Assembly: GCA_963680875.1 (NCBI GenBank) | Contig: OY804585.1 | Coordinates: forward strand, 24,033,686 to 24,097,685 | From: Bathymodiolus brooksi | Lineage: Eukaryota > Mollusca > Bivalvia > Mytilida > Modiolidae | Direction: 5' to 3' | Length of the DNA: 64,000 bases | In this document: in pieces, positions 45,365 through 57,825 of the stretch | How the letters are laid out: every line of letters begins with the position of its first letter | How positions within the stretch are numbered: position 1 is the stretch's first letter | Translations under genes and position numbers: made by a program | The notes under the pieces: model-generated | Seen by the model: only the letters and a program-made list of their open reading frames with translations | Told to the model about the DNA's origin: nothing | Database searches by the model: none

Positions 45365-45704
45365 TAACTAAATCTAAGTTTGACCAATCAAAATTCAGTA
45401 TTATTGTTAAATATAAAAAATAAACAAACCTGCAGGGTTATTTATACATTACTAGTATTTGTTCTCTTGCACAAGTTTAGTATAAATAGAAATTAGAATA
45501 TCTAACTGTTGCTGTGATCCTTATTTATTGCAATGTGTAAATATGTTTTTATGATATTTAATTGTTATATTAATAATGAAAATACTTTGTATATTACTTT
45601 TTTATTAAAGTTGTTGTTTGTTGTTATTACTACAATAGTATTTATTGTCATGGAAACGAAATGCAAGTACAATTAAAAATAATAATAACAAAAAGTATCG
45701 TCAA

Positions 45705-45860
45705 AACATGTACACTTCCAAAATCTAACCGGAAGTGTGGGGAAAAAAAGAGGCAAAATAGATACCAGTAATACGTGATAGCTCATTATTCTGGTCTGGT
45801 ACAGGTACTAAAAACTTGTGGGTTTAACTAGTTTTATGGCCTTTTATCCGGAAAGGGGAG
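45705..45860 (+). repeat. Dispersed repeat family 3 copy
   Basis: 'cttccaaaatctaaccggaa', 'gaggcaaaatagataccagt', 'gctcattattctggtctggt' and 'aacttgtgggtttaactagt'. Confidence 0.55.
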
Positions 45861-45865
45861 GGGTT

Positions 45866-46117
45866 GGTGTTTAACGCCACTTTCAACAATATTTCAGTTA
45901 TATCGTGGCGGTCAGTTTTATTGATGGAGGAAATACGAGTACCCTGAGAAAACCACCGACTTGCCGCAAGTCACTGACAATCTTTATCACATAATGTTAT
46001 ATTGTGTACACCTCGCCTAAACGGGTTTCGAACTCACAACGGTTGTGGTGATAAGCACGCTGATTGCATATATAGTTGTGAATCCAACTACCATACGATC
46101 ACGACCATAGACGCCCC
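45866..46117 (-). mobile_element. tRNA-derived SINE (type A)
   Basis: Read in reverse from the plus strand: tail 'ggtgtttaacgccactttca', body 'ggcggtcagttttattgatg', and head ending 'ccaactaccatacgatcacg'. The B-box complement is 'gggtttcgaactcacaac'. Full-length apart from the extreme end. Confidence 0.8.
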
Positions 46118-46574
46118 TATATCCAGAAAGAAGATATGTTACAATTATATTGATTGTTCCTGAAGATATCGGGGTGAAAACAATGCAATTATTGCCAGCA
46201 AATTTTCACTATTTGGACTGTGATTAAGAGAAAAAAGAAGATTTCTTCATTCGACTAGATTTTGAATCCCACTCCTACTTGTGGAAGAAATCCTCAATGT
46301 TCAATGTTTCCAGGAGAAAACGGCAAAAATGGCAACTAGAAAGATAAATATGTGGAACTTTTTAAAAATACAATTTTAATAAGACACAAGCCAATTACTA
46401 TTAATCTGTTTTCCATCCATACTTTTAAGTTTTAAGTTTTGTCTTTAATGAATTATTGTCTTCATAAAAACTTCTACATCTTAAACATTTACTTATTACA
46501 TCAGACATCTGTCAGCATTTAAAAGATGTTATGTATCCATTAGTATAAAGGGAAATAACTCTAATCAATATTTT

Positions 46575-46833
46575 TGCTCTCGATTGGGTTAGGGGTTATG
46601 GTATTTAACGCCACTTTCAACAATATTTCAATTATATCATGTCGGTCAGTTTTATTGGTGGAGGAAATCGGAGTACCCGAAGAAAACCACCAACCTGTCG
46701 CAAGTCACTGACCAATTTTAGAGTACACCTCGCCTGAACAGTATCCGAACTCATAACGTTAGTGGTGATAGGTACTGGTTGCATAGGAAGTTATAAATCC
46801 AACTACAATACGATGACGATCACGAGGGCCACA
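46575..46833 (-). mobile_element. tRNA-derived SINE (type A)
   Basis: 'aggggttatggtatttaacg', 'tcatgtcggtcagttttatt', 'gagtacacctcgcctgaaca' and 'ctacaatacgatgacgatca' in type A order. Confidence 0.8.
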
Positions 46834-46979
46834 CTCCCGAATGGAATCCATCTAATTAAAATTAAAAACAGATTGGATCTCCTCTAATTTTAAATTAATT
46901 TGGATTATTCAAATCACATTCAGAAATATGGGAGGGGGTAACAATATATTTGTATTACTTGTAAATGAGCTGCCAGAAT

Positions 46980-47343
46980 ATTGATTGATTGATTGTTGTT
47001 TAACGTCAACTCAGCAATTTTTCAGCTATATCCAGGCGAGAACTAGTTAATTTTCAATGAGTTGATGATGAGGTCCGCTTTGTACTAGACCAACACGCTT
47101 TGTTGGATTTTTATAGTGATAGCTCACTGAAACAAGTCCGTAGATAGACATGTTGCCCCACTCGGACACAGTATCCTGATTCCGAGCCAAACCGTCTTTG
47201 CTCTTACTCCTTAATGCTGTATACTTAGTGGAAAAGCAGGAAATACCAATTTAATAATCTTGGTTTGACATGACAGGGGCTAGAACCCAGGATCCATCGT
47301 ACCTCAAGGTGACCATGCTAACCATTACATCACCGATGCGGTT
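46980..47343 (-). mobile_element. tRNA-derived SINE (type B)
   Basis: Begins 'ttgattgattgattgttgtt' (tail) and ends 'aaccattacatcaccgatgc' (complement of the A-box head). Body blocks 'gatgaggtccgctttgtact' and 'agaccaacacgctttgttgg' match 41490-41828. Confidence 0.8.
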
Positions 47344-47479
47344 TGGCTGCTAGTACTGGTAGTGATTTTTATAATAAGGGTCCTAATTTCTGACGACATA
47401 TCAGAGTAACCCTATATTTTTTACATCACTAATATATAAATAGCCTCCGTTTATCATCTGCAGGTCTTCTTTTTTTAAC

Positions 47480-47625
47480 AGGCTTGTCCCGCAAGTGATA
47501 AAGCTTACCAGTTGCTTGCCCATGGTCGGTGGTTCTCTCCAGGGATTCCGGCTTCTTCCACCACTAAAACTGGTCGCCATGATATAGCTGAAATATTGCT
47601 GAAAGTGGCGTTAAACACAATAAAT
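47480..47625 (+). mobile_element. Type A SINE, 5'-truncated
   Basis: 'gcaagtgataaagcttacca', 'ccaccactaaaactggtcgc' and 'gaaagtggcgttaaacacaa' match the distal half of the SINE at 23155 almost exactly. The tRNA-like head is absent. Confidence 0.8.
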
Positions 47626-48104
47626 CAAATCAAATTAAAAGGCTTGTCTGTACACCTAAATTGCTTTTAGTATTAATAGAAAATATGCATCTACATATAA
47701 AATTTTAAGAATGAAAGACTACCCATTGATTATTTATGTACTGAATTAAATCAAGCTTGTTGTTTCTGAGAAAAATTATTTACAATATTTTCCAAATAAA
47801 TTTATGTTCCATCATAGGCCATCTTGGATTTCAGATTGGCACAAAATCGCACATTTTGTAAATAACTACCCAGGATCATTTATACCATATTACATGTTAT
47901 CCTTTTAGTAGTCCTTCAACAAAAATTATAGACATTTTGAGGCTGTCATCAAATTGTATCATGGGGTGCAGGCTGCTATGTTGAATTCTGAATTAGCACC
48001 ACACATTAGAAATTCTGATGGGGTCCACCAAAAGAACATCACAGTAAAGTTTGTTTCAATGTGGCTAAGTAATTTCAGAGATGATATTAATGTATCCAGT
48101 ACAG
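47626..48104. other. Intergenic, weak coding look only
   Basis: An open frame at 47954-48139 reads plausibly (MYHGVQAAMLNSELAPH and onward) and ends near a possible donor 'gagg|gtaaga', but no family is recognised and its far end runs into family 2. Confidence 0.3.
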
Positions 48105-48305
48105 AGGGTAAGAAGAGTTTGAAGATGCCAAAGGGGTAATCAGAATCTGTAAATCTAAGGAGACAACATAATGGCCAAAAGAACAAGGACAAACAACAAC
48201 CTATTAAACACTACATAGAAAACATGAACCCCACTAAAAACCAGGGGAGAACTCAGGGGCTGTGTAGGCAGTTCCTGCTCCTGCTCCACTAGTGGCAACC
48301 GTCGT
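48105..48305 (-). repeat. Dispersed repeat family 2 copy
   Basis: 'agagtttgaagatgccaaag', 'aatggccaaaagaacaagga', 'ccactaaaaaccaggggaga' and 'aggcagttcctgctcctgct'. Confidence 0.65.
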
Positions 48306-49046
48306 GTTGCTCGTTACAAACCATAGTGAAAAGACATGAAAAAGGTAAAAAATGTGTTTGGAGTGTGCATGTGTGTTTTGACAGTAGGTGTAATATATTT
48401 GAACCAAATAAACCTAAACTTTGAGGGATGTTACTCTGTCTATAAGACAGACTGTGCTGAACTGTCTGGATCTAAGAATTAAAATGTAAAAAATTATCTG
48501 AGGAAAAAGGAAGTGATTCTAGTCAATGCTTACCCTCAAGCATGTCGCAATAATCACAATGGATTAAATATTGGAGTTCTACGTTCATTGAAGGAGGTCA
48601 ATGGTTCATTGAAAGAGGTCAATGGTTTGAGGTGAGAGGTGACTGTTCATTTTGTTGCTAGTGAAAACCCTGAATAAACCGGAATTCTGTATACATCGAA
48701 CATTAAATTTTCAAAATGTAGGAAATGTTTTGTAATTTAACATGACCACCCGTCTACACAACAGTTGGTCCCAATGAGTTTCATTAACACAGGTTTCATT
48801 GTATTAGGAGACCATAAAAAATATAAAAAAAAATTCATAACACAATACCAAGTGAATTCAGAATTTTTTTTTTACTTTAAACAAAATTGTTAACCCCCTC
48901 CTCAGAGAGATCATTTACCATTGGAGGAAACCGGAGTACCCAGAATAGAACAATGATGCAAGTCATTGTCAAATTTTGTCACAATACTGCATCAAGTACA
49001 CCTGGCCATAAGCTAACAACATTTGATTGCCTAGGTAGATAAACAG
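48306..49046. other. Intergenic, no gene seen
   Basis: Contains a short type A SINE fragment near 48915-48955 ('accattggaggaaaccggag'). Nothing else recognised. Confidence 0.4.
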
Positions 49047-49250
49047 GGCTGTTGTGGTCGTGATCGTATGGTAGTTGGATTTACAACTACTTATGCAATC
49101 GATGCCCATCACCACTAGCATTGTGAGTTTGAATCCCACTCATGGATATGTAATAAAGTTTGCCAGTGACTAGCGGCAGGTCAGTGTTTTTTTTCGTTTT
49201 CCTCCACCACGATATAACTGAAATATTGTTGAAAGCAGCAAACACCATAA
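49047..49250 (+). mobile_element. Type A SINE containing the duplication breakpoint
   Basis: Head 'ggtcgtgatcgtatggtagt', B-box 'gagtttgaatccc', tail 'actgaaatattgttgaaagc'. The 5.9-kb duplication starts inside it at 49164, so copy 2 keeps only the distal part (55087-55170). Confidence 0.75.
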
Positions 49251-50100
49251 CACTAACCCCTAATCCAATTACCAAACAATTGTGACCCACATTGGACAGC
49301 TATAACCGTAAATAACACATTCATTTTCATATTTTATTCAAAATTTAATATTTTGTACATCATTGTAATCAAAGTTGCTTTGTCTATGTTCTACTTCAAA
49401 TTTTCTTTTACATGTATTTGTTTCTAACGGATACAAAAAAAAATATGGACTGATATTGCTAATTACACACCTCCGAAGGTTGATTGATTGATTGATCGGT
49501 GTTTAATGGCAACATTAGCAGTATTTCAGCTATATCGTGGTGTGCACCTCAGAAGGGTGTATTATCATACATAAAACAACATAAATCTTTACATATCTCC
49601 CAATATATTTAGAATATTGGCAATTCTGAAAATCGAGAGAGACATTACTGCTAGTATCGCATCGAGTCTGATAAAAACTAAATAGGATACTAGTGATAAT
49701 GTATGTTGTGACCTTCAAAACTGACATAGCTTTTATCAGTAACGTCATCATATGTTTGATAACACACTCACCGATCATTTTCAGTATCAAAGTCATTTTG
49801 TTGATACTGACAATATCACTCTGCCAGATCAAAGAAAAAATGTCCAATTTATCAATAAAAAAGCATATATTCAAACCAAAATCTGTTTACATTGTTCATT
49901 TCATTACCAGCCAAAGTTTTGGCAGGCTTATTTGCAAATACAAATGTATGTAAGCTGTCATTCTTAATTTACTATAATCAATATTAAATTACATGAAGTT
50001 TAATTTTGGCAATCTATGTATCTTAACTTGCAATATAATAATATATACAATTTCAGCATTTTTTCAGTTTGATCTAAACTACTTAATGGGGGAGAAAAAT

Positions 50101-50224
50101 ACTGGACTGGGTTGCACAAACCTCAGTTAAATTTAAGTGTCAAATGAAATGCACATGAATTTAATGTTCACTTGAGGTTTAATTGAGACTTAAATTTAAT
50201 TGAGGTTGGTACAACCCAGTCCAG
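50101..50224. mobile_element. Small inverted-repeat element (MITE-like), in duplication copy 1
   Basis: Ends 'actggactgggttgcacaaa' and 'tggtacaacccagtccag' pair, and the arms continue with 'ctcagttaaatttaag' and 'cttaaatttaattgag'. The same element is in copy 2 at 56024-56147. Confidence 0.8.
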
Positions 50225-50291
50225 AAAATTAAAATGAAATGATCTGTGAAACCCATGTCTTAGCTTGGAGTATTGAAACCATAACACTTAA

Positions 50292-50369
50292 GACAGGGAT
50301 TGGGACTTGAAACCCATGTTGGGCTTGTGGTCATAAGTCAAAGATCTTAACCATTCGGCCACCCAGGGA
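50292..50369 (-). other. tRNA-like sequence (SINE head or tRNA pseudogene)
   Basis: On the minus strand 'ccctgggtggccgaatggtt' then 'aagatctttgacttatgacc' and 'gggtttcaagtccc' give good A- and B-boxes of a Ser/Leu type tRNA. The acceptor stem does not close cleanly, so a functional tRNA is unlikely. Confidence 0.5.
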
Positions 50370-51163
50370 TCTACAAATTTGACATCAGTCCTCACGATGA
50401 GCACCGATCCTCTGGCCCAAGAGCAGTAAAACTTTGTTCAGATCAGTAATTTTTTCAGTTTTGATTTAGAACTATATAACAATAAATTCAAGAATTTGAT
50501 TCGGACCAGTAAATTCAAATTTTCATTTCGAGGACTGTGACATGCAAACATTAGCACAGACCATGCAACTTTGAAATCCATGAACAACTGAAAAATATAC
50601 ATATATTCAACTATTAGCCATGTGTACAGTAATGTACATTCATGATGAAAAATAAATCTTAATAAAACATTAAAAGTATGAAGAATTAACTAGTGAATGA
50701 AAATTTAACATTTGTGATCAAAAATCAATGTCAATGAAAACAAGCTTTGAGACTATTGTCTACTGTCCTCCAATGACAGGGAAAGAAATGTGTGTCGTCT
50801 GTCCTCCAATGACAGGACACAAGATGACACATAGCAATCCATATGGGCCACTTAAAGGACATAAGATGACACATATTGATCCATGTGTCAGTTAAAAGTG
50901 GACACAAGATGACACATAATGATCCCTATATGTCAGTTCTGGTATGAATACAACAAAAAAGAATGGTATAAACAAAACAATTTGAAACTAATTAATTAAA
51001 TTCTTAATAATAAAATAACATTGATTGAAATACAATTGTAAAAAACAATTTTTATGTGAAACACCTACTTCTACAAGCTGAGTCTTTCAGTCATAAAACT
51101 TTTAAGACGAGTTTGTACTCATACTAATTAAAAAAACAAAACAACAGCAGAACACAGTATTAA

Positions 51164-51381
51164 CAGTGTGAGAAACTAAAATTTGGAATCCGATAGACTT
51201 TAGGTCTATGACAAAATTGAACAGCATAGACCTACCAAGATTTACATAGACATAGACAATAAAAACATTAAGAGAAAATATTTGTTCATAGACAATCGGT
51301 CTTTATCAATAGGTTTCTGCATAGACTGATGAGAATTTACATAGACTCAGTCTACCGGTCTACCGCTAATTTCGCACACTG
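51164..51381. mobile_element. 218-bp MITE with TATTAA flanks, duplication copy 1
   Basis: The ends 'cagtgtgagaaa' and 'tttcgcacactg' pair with one mismatch, and TATTAA lies on both sides (51158-51163 and 51382-51387). The inside is made of repeated 'catagac' words in both orientations. The CAGTGTG end recalls hAT-type termini, but hAT duplications are usually 8 bp, so the superfamily is open. Confidence 0.75.
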
Positions 51382-51867
51382 TATTAAATAAATGTTAAAT
51401 TTTGGAGTACAAGGACATAAATCGTACTCAAAATGTTTTATGATCCTAAGGCATGATCAATTTTATTTCCTTAAATGTTATAAATAAGCTTTGTATTAAG
51501 TCTATGTTATTGACCCAAGAAGTAAAATTATTACTCTAAAACCTGACCCTATAAACATCACTTTGAAAAAGAGAATAATACCCGAAAATCCAAAAGATAT
51601 TATTAATGTTATGAAAACAATTGTGTCTAAATCAAATCTATGATAAAGAAGTTTCTGTGTGAATTAATTATCAAATTTAGTTCTCAATTCTATTGATGCC
51701 ATATGCACATTTAATCAAAAGTTGGGTCACATGGTTTATCAGTTGTGACAAGTTTCAATTCACTTAGAAATAAACTGTCATATTAAAAAAATTAAACACG
51801 TAATCATTCAACTAATGGCATGTTAAGTTAGCATGATAATTTTTTTTTTTTAAAGTAAGAAACTCAC

Positions 51868-51902
51868 ATGTCATGAGTTCCAAGAACTCCAACATGATTC
51901 AC
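51868..51902 (-). other. Possible 35-nt minus-strand exon, duplication copy 1
   Basis: On the minus strand 'aattgattttcag' precedes and 'gtgagtttc' follows a 35-nt stretch open in only one frame (VNHVGVLGTHD). Splice signals are good, but no adjoining exon was identified. The stretch is identical in copy 2. Confidence 0.2.
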
Positions 51903-52059
51903 CTGAAAATCAATTCTTTTGACAACCTCGGTGATGACAAATTACGAAATAAAAACTTAGTCGAAATCACAATTCACCGGAAATTAAAAAATTCTTCACA
52001 AGGAAATGAAAATTGCAATTAATTTGACGTATAAAACATGAGACATAATACATATTTAA

Positions 52060-52145
52060 GATACCAATCAGAAGCCGTAAATCAAAGAAGTACAGACAAT
52101 ACAATGCCCAAAGGAAAAAAGGACAAAAGAACAAACAATGATCTA
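52060..52145 (-). repeat. Family 2 fragment, duplication copy 1
   Basis: 'agataccaatcagaagccgt', 'gacaatacaatgcccaaagg' and 'acaaacaatgatctaca' are the far end of family 2 in reverse. Its duplicate is at about 57984-58069. Confidence 0.6.
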
Positions 52146-53840
52146 CAAACAAAACACGTTTAAATCAAAGTCTTAAAGAATTTTAAAATTTCTCTAAATA
52201 ATATAAAAAGAATGCCCAAATATCTCATTTTACTAATGTATATAATTTTATTTGTAAACTATCTCAGTGCATCTGAAATCTGGCATAATAACAGGGGTGG
52301 CCTTTTGTTGTGCGAGTACCTTATCAGAGGGGGGACTATTATATAAGCACTGTTTTCACAATCTGCCTAAACTACTATATACAATGTATACATTTCTGCT
52401 TGTGAAATTTTAGATTATTCCAAAGTAAGGAAATACAGAATATTAAACTTTCAGGATATTTTTAACATTTAAATTAAACTCATAAGGAAGATGTATTCAT
52501 TTAAAACCTTTTTCTTTTCAATCCTGATCAACTTTACCACAAGACTGCAATGTTTAAAATTAGTTTTCATAAGCATTTTGTAGAAATTGATGCTGTAATA
52601 TAAGTGAAAATAAGATCAGTACCTTATTAAAATCTAGATAAAAAAATATATCATGTAATGTAATGAAAACATAATATAAAAATCTGATAGAAATTTCAAT
52701 AAATATCAAATCAAGCATTCAGAGGCAAAATTTTTCACTGGAAAAAAAACATGGCAATGTCTTAACGACAGCATGCCCTGCCCTCACATATTTTAAACTG
52801 AGCAGTTCTGATATTGCCGCTGTATTTTAGCTAACTGTTTATTTTACATTATAACACTGTCTGCACGTAACAATTATCTAGCCCCAAAATTATACCATAA
52901 CTATCCTAATTTTTCAACAAAAATATATTGTGTCCAAAGGACAGATACTATGCCCACTAAATAATATGGTCGACTACACATCATGACCAATCATCATATC
53001 ATATATGATAGCTATTGGACCAACAACCTCAGAGGATTAGCGTTCACAAAGTATAACTATATTGAAAATGCATGAAAATGTTACCATTACCGTAAAAAGT
53101 CCCATAACTCCTACAAAAATTGTCAAATTAAATTAAATCTACCAGACTAACGAACTCAAAGGGGTTGGATTCACAAAGTGAAGCAGGACAAATCAAAGAA
53201 ATTTTAGGGTTAAAAGTAGCTTTTCCCCTAGCACTGTAAATGAATGTGTCCTCTTCCGATTATACCATTTTTATCTGTTCACTAAATATGCAAACTTAGA
53301 TTTTGCGTAACAGATAATGAGAACAATTATTCAAAAGTTTGTTTGGCTTAAAGTAGCATCGGTTAACATTTTACATAGCACCTTTCATGATCGTGCTCCC
53401 TTCTGACGGAGCCTTTTATATATCTGTTATTGAATTGATAAAAAGTTTTCTTCAACCAAAATAGTTTTTTTAAAGAGAGTCACCATAAAAATACATAATG
53501 AATCAAGTGGATTTCAATTGACATTAATATTATAATTGTCATAAATGACTCATGGCAAAAATACATGGGTGATTACTGAATAATGCAAGGTCACTTTGCA
53601 CTTTGCTTTTGATCAACGGAAAAGTGAAGTCAACCTTTAAAAACAATTTTTTTCCACCTGAATCGCCAGTAGTGTGAGCAATCCAGAAAATAAGTACCTT
53701 TAGTATTAAAAAAATCACAATAAGTGAAGGTATTGTTCCTCATAACATTTCAATCCCTGAAAGTAAAAATTGACACAAATGACATGTGAATGTGTATCAG
53801 ACAAGGAACTGCTTAAATAAACAAACATGAGGACTGTATA
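52146..53840. other. Duplicated intergenic sequence, no gene seen
   Basis: AT-rich with no clear exon. Two diverged ~130-bp relatives lie at about 53010 and 53150 ('cctcagaggattagcgttca' against 'ctcaaaggggttggattcac'). Confidence 0.4.
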
Positions 53841-54220
53841 TATATATGATAGACTCAGATCGACGTCCAGCCTCTAATCGACATCCAATCCTCAAATCCA
53901 TGTCTGATTTCTACATCACAGACATCTGTACCTCAGATCTATGTCCTTTTTTTCAAATTCTCAAATCTATGTCCTTTCTCAAATTCTCAAATCTATGTCC
54001 TTTATCAAATCCTCAAATCGACATCCAATGACGTATGCCCCAACCAATAAATCGGCCATAGATCTGAGAATTTGGAAAGGATGCCGATTTGAGAATACCC
54101 ATAAATTGGGCCGTGATTTGAGATAATGATGTCAGTGGACGCCGATTTGAGGAATGGATGCCAATTTGAGGAGTGGATGCCGATTTGAGTCCGAACGCTG
54201 ATCTGAGTCTATCATATATA
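53841..54220. mobile_element. Foldback element, duplication copy 1
   Basis: Ends 'atgatagactcagatcgacg' and 'gctgatctgagtctatcat' pair. The inside repeats 'tcaaatctatgtcc' on the left and 'ggatgccgatttgag' on the right, which partly complement each other, giving a long imperfect hairpin. The ORFs here are repeat artefacts. Confidence 0.75.
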
Positions 54221-54274
54221 ATATATATAAATCATACAGTCAAACTATTGGTACATATAACTGTATATAACTAT

Positions 54275-54547
54275 GGGTTCAAATCCTGTCGAGGGAAGAA
54301 CAAAAATTTGACGGCTCTCAAATCTAATTCTAACACTGTTTGGTTTAATTTTCAGACGTATATAACTATATAACTATATATATATACGTCTGAAAATTAA
54401 ACCAAACAGTGTTAGAATTAGATTTTAGAGCTGTCAAATTTTTGTTCTTCCCTCGACGGGATTTGAACCCACACCATTGATACACTGCAGCATCATTCGC
54501 TTAGCCTTACGTCCAGCGCCCTAGACCACTCGACTACATCCACTCCC
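54275..54547. mobile_element. Head-to-head pair of tRNA-derived SINEs (type C), copy 1 only
   Basis: The forward part 54275-54358 runs from 'gggttcaaatcctgtcgagg' to 'ggtttaattttcagacg'. The inverted part 54387-54470 is its complement, then continues to 54547 with a tRNA-like head. Read on the minus strand that head is 'ggagtggatgtagtcgagtg' and so on to B-box 'gggttcaaatcccg'. A TA-rich spacer lies between. Copy 2 keeps only the forward part (about 60205-60288). Confidence 0.8.
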
Positions 54548-56023
54548 TATATATATATATAGATCTGTAACAATCAAAACAGTCATAACATCATACACAT
54601 ACATACTGGTAAATCAAATACTGTCATCCACATAACATATAAATCTAATCTGTCATACATAACATAAGTACCAACACTGCATGAAAAATATCTGAAGCAG
54701 TTATCACCGTTTTGAATTTTAATTCTTGATCACACCTTAATTCTTAAAATAAAATACACAAAAAAATATTTTTTTTTTCCTCAATGTATTTTTGATCAGT
54801 TAAAAATGAGCAATAATATATAAGGAAACAAGTAGAAAAATGTTCAACAAAAATAAGCAGACAAGGCAAAAAAAAAAGGTTAACATTGCATAAAAGGTAA
54901 CCTATTGTGGTGTATCTCATTGTCAAAGTGTCTACATCAATCAGATCAGATCAAATTCTCCAATATCAGATGATTACATCACAGAGAAATTTCACATTTA
55001 CGTTTGTCACACAGAGAAATTTCATGTTTTTCACATCAGAATTATATCACGTTTGTCACATCAGAGAAATTTCACATTTGTCACATCAGTGACTAGCAGC
55101 AGGTCAGTGTTTTTTTTCGTTTTCCTCCACCACGATATAACTGAAATATTGTTGAAAGCAGCAAACACCATAACACTAACCCCTAATCCAATTACCAAAC
55201 AATTGTGACCCACATTGGACAGCTATAACCGTAAATAACACACTTATTTTCATATTTTATTCAAAATTTAATATTTTGTACATCATTGTAATCAAAGTTG
55301 CTTTGTCTATGTTCTACTTCAAATTTTCTTTTACATGTATTTGTTTCTAACGGATACAAAAAAAAATATGGACTGATATTGCTAATTACACACCTCCGAA
55401 GGTTGATTGATTGATTGATCGGTGTTTAATGGCAACATTAGCAGTATTTCAGCTATATCGTGGTGTGCACCTCAGAAGGGTGTATTATCATACATAAAAC
55501 AACATAAATCTTTACATATCTCCCAATATATTTAGAATATTGGCATTTCTGAAGATCGAGAGAGACATTACTGCTAGTATCGCATCGAGTCTGATAAAAA
55601 CTAAATAGGATACTAGTGATAATGTATGTTGTGACCTTCAAAACTGACATAGCTTTTATCAGTAACGTCATCATATGTTTGATAACACACTCACCGATCA
55701 TTTTCAGTATCAAAGTCATTTTGTTGATACTGACAATATCACTCTGCCAGATCAAAGAAAAAATGTCCAATTTATCAATAAAAAAGCATATATTCAAACC
55801 AAAATCTGTTTACATTGTTCATTTCTTTACCAGCCAAAGTTTTGGCAGGCTTATTTGCAAATACAAATGTATGTAAGCTGTCATTCTTAATTTACTATAA
55901 TCAATATTAAATTACATGAAGTTTAATTTTGGCAATCTATGTATCTTAACTTGCAATATAATAATATATACAATTTCAGCATTTTTTCAGTTTGATCTAA
56001 ACTACTTAATGGGGGAGAAAAAT

Positions 56024-56147
56024 ACTGGACTGGGTTGCACAAACCTCAGTTAAATTTAAGTGTCAAATGAAATGCACATGAATTTAATGTTCACTTGAGG
56101 TTTAATTGAGACTTAAATTTAATTGAGGTTGGTACAACCCAGTCCAG
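56024..56147. mobile_element. Small inverted-repeat element (MITE-like), in duplication copy 2
   Basis: Duplicate of 50101-50224, unchanged at its ends. Confidence 0.8.
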
Positions 56148-56214
56148 AAAATTAAAATGAAATGATCTGTGAAACCCATGTCTTAGCTTGGAGTATTGAA
56201 ACCATAACACTTAA

Positions 56215-56292
56215 GACAGGGATTGGGACTTGAAACCCATGTTAGGCTTGTGGTCATAAGTCAAAGATCTTAACCATTCGGCCACCCAGGGA
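56215..56292 (-). other. tRNA-like sequence in duplication copy 2
   Basis: Duplicate of 50292-50369 with one substitution ('gttaggcttg' for 'gttgggcttg'). Confidence 0.5.
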
Positions 56293-57086
56293 TCTACAAA
56301 TTTGACATCAGTCCTCACGATGAGCACCGATCCTCTGGCCCAAGAGCAGTAAAACTTTGTTCAGACCAGTAATTTTTTCAGTTTTGATTTAGAACTATAT
56401 AACAATAAATTCAAGAATTTGATTCGGACCAGTAAATTCAAATTTTCATTTCGAGGACTGTGACAGGCAAACATTAGCACAGACCATGCAACTTTGAAAT
56501 CCATGAACAACTGAAAAATATACATATATTCAACTATTAGCCATGTGTACAGTAATGTACATTCATGATGAAAAATAAATCTTAATAAAACATTAAAAGT
56601 ATGAAGAATTAACTAGTGAATGAAAATTTAACATTTGTGATCAAAAATCAATGTCAATGAAAACAAGCTTGAGACTATTGTCTACTGTCCTCCAATGACA
56701 GGGAAAGAAATGTGTGTCGTCTGTCCTCCAATGACAGGACACAAGATGACACATAGCAATCCATATGGGCCACTTAAAGGACATAAGATGACACATATTG
56801 ATCCATGTGTCAGTTAAAAGTGGACACAAGATGACACATAATGATCCCTATATGTCAGTTCTGGTATGAATACAACAAAAAAAGAATGGTATAAACAAAA
56901 CAATTTGAAACTAATTAATTAAATTCTTAATAATAAAATAACATTGATTGAAATACAATTGTAAAAAACAATTTTTATGTGAAACACCTACTTCTACAAG
57001 CTGAGTCTTTCAGTCATAAAACTTTTAAGACGAGTTTGTACTCATACTAATTAAAAAAACAAAACAACAGCAGAACACAGTATTAA

Positions 57087-57305
57087 CAGTGTGAGAAACT
57101 AAAATTTGGAGTCCGATAGACTTTAGGTCTATGACAAAATTGAACAGCATAGACCTACCAAGATTTACATAGACATAGACAATAAAAACATTAAGAGAAA
57201 ATTATTTTTTCATAGACAATCGGTCTTTATCAATAGGTTTCTGCATAGACTGATGAGAATTTACATAGACTCAGTCTACCGGTCTACCGTTAATTTCGCA
57301 CACTG
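57087..57305. mobile_element. MITE with TATTAA flanks, duplication copy 2
   Basis: Duplicate of 51164-51381. Confidence 0.75.
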
Positions 57306-57790
57306 TATTAAATAAATGTTAAATTTTGGAGTACAAGGACATAAATCGTACTCAAAATGTTTTATGATCTTAAGGCATGATCAATTTTATTTCCTTAAAT
57401 GTTATAAATATGCTTTGTATTAAGTCTATGTTATTGACCCAAGAAGTAAAATTATTACTCTAAAACCTAACCCTATAAACATCACTTTGAAAAAGAGAAT
57501 AATATTAGAAAATCCAAAAGATATTATTAATGTTATGAAAACAATTGTGTCTAAATCAAATCTATGATAAAGAAGTTTCTGTGTGAATTAATTATCAAAT
57601 TTAGTTCTCAATTCTATTGATGCCATATGCACATTTAATCAAAAGTTGGGTCACATGGTTTATCAGTTGTGACAAGTTTCAATTCACTTAGAAATAAACT
57701 GTCATATTTAAAAAATTAAACACGTAATCATTCAACTAATGGCATGTTAAGTTAGCATGTTAATTTTTTTTTTTAAAGTAAGAAACTCAC

Positions 57791-57825
57791 ATGTCATGAG
57801 TTCCAAGAACTCCAACATGATTCAC
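57791..57825 (-). other. Possible 35-nt minus-strand exon, duplication copy 2
   Basis: Identical to 51868-51902 with the same splice-like flanks. Recent duplication explains the identity, so it is not evidence of selection. Confidence 0.2.

Larger units (their letters stand above)
49164..55086 (+). repeat. Tandem segmental duplication, copy 1 (5923 bp)
   Basis: From 'cagtgactagcggcaggtca' this block repeats in direct orientation starting at 55087, with about one percent differences by eye. Landmarks are offset by 5923-5930 bp until about 54360. Copy 1 holds about 171 bp there that copy 2 lacks, after which the offset is 5759. Both edges of the unit show the bases CAG. Confidence 0.95.

Noticed and set aside
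47954..48139. Possible exon with a donor at about 48108
   Set aside because: The peptide looks plausible, but no acceptor or neighbouring exon was found and the frame continues into a family 2 repeat.
49530..49874. 114-aa minus ORF conserved in both duplication copies (also 55453-55797)
   Set aside because: The conservation only reflects the recent duplication. Two plus-strand ORFs overlap it and are equally conserved, and no family is recognised.
50292..50369. Functional tRNA-Ser or tRNA-Leu gene
   Set aside because: Box motifs are present, but the stems are imperfect. It was kept only as tRNA-like.
53846..54373. Short plus-strand ORFs with repeated peptides, duplicated at 59776-60303
   Set aside because: They are direct translations of the foldback element and SINE tail.
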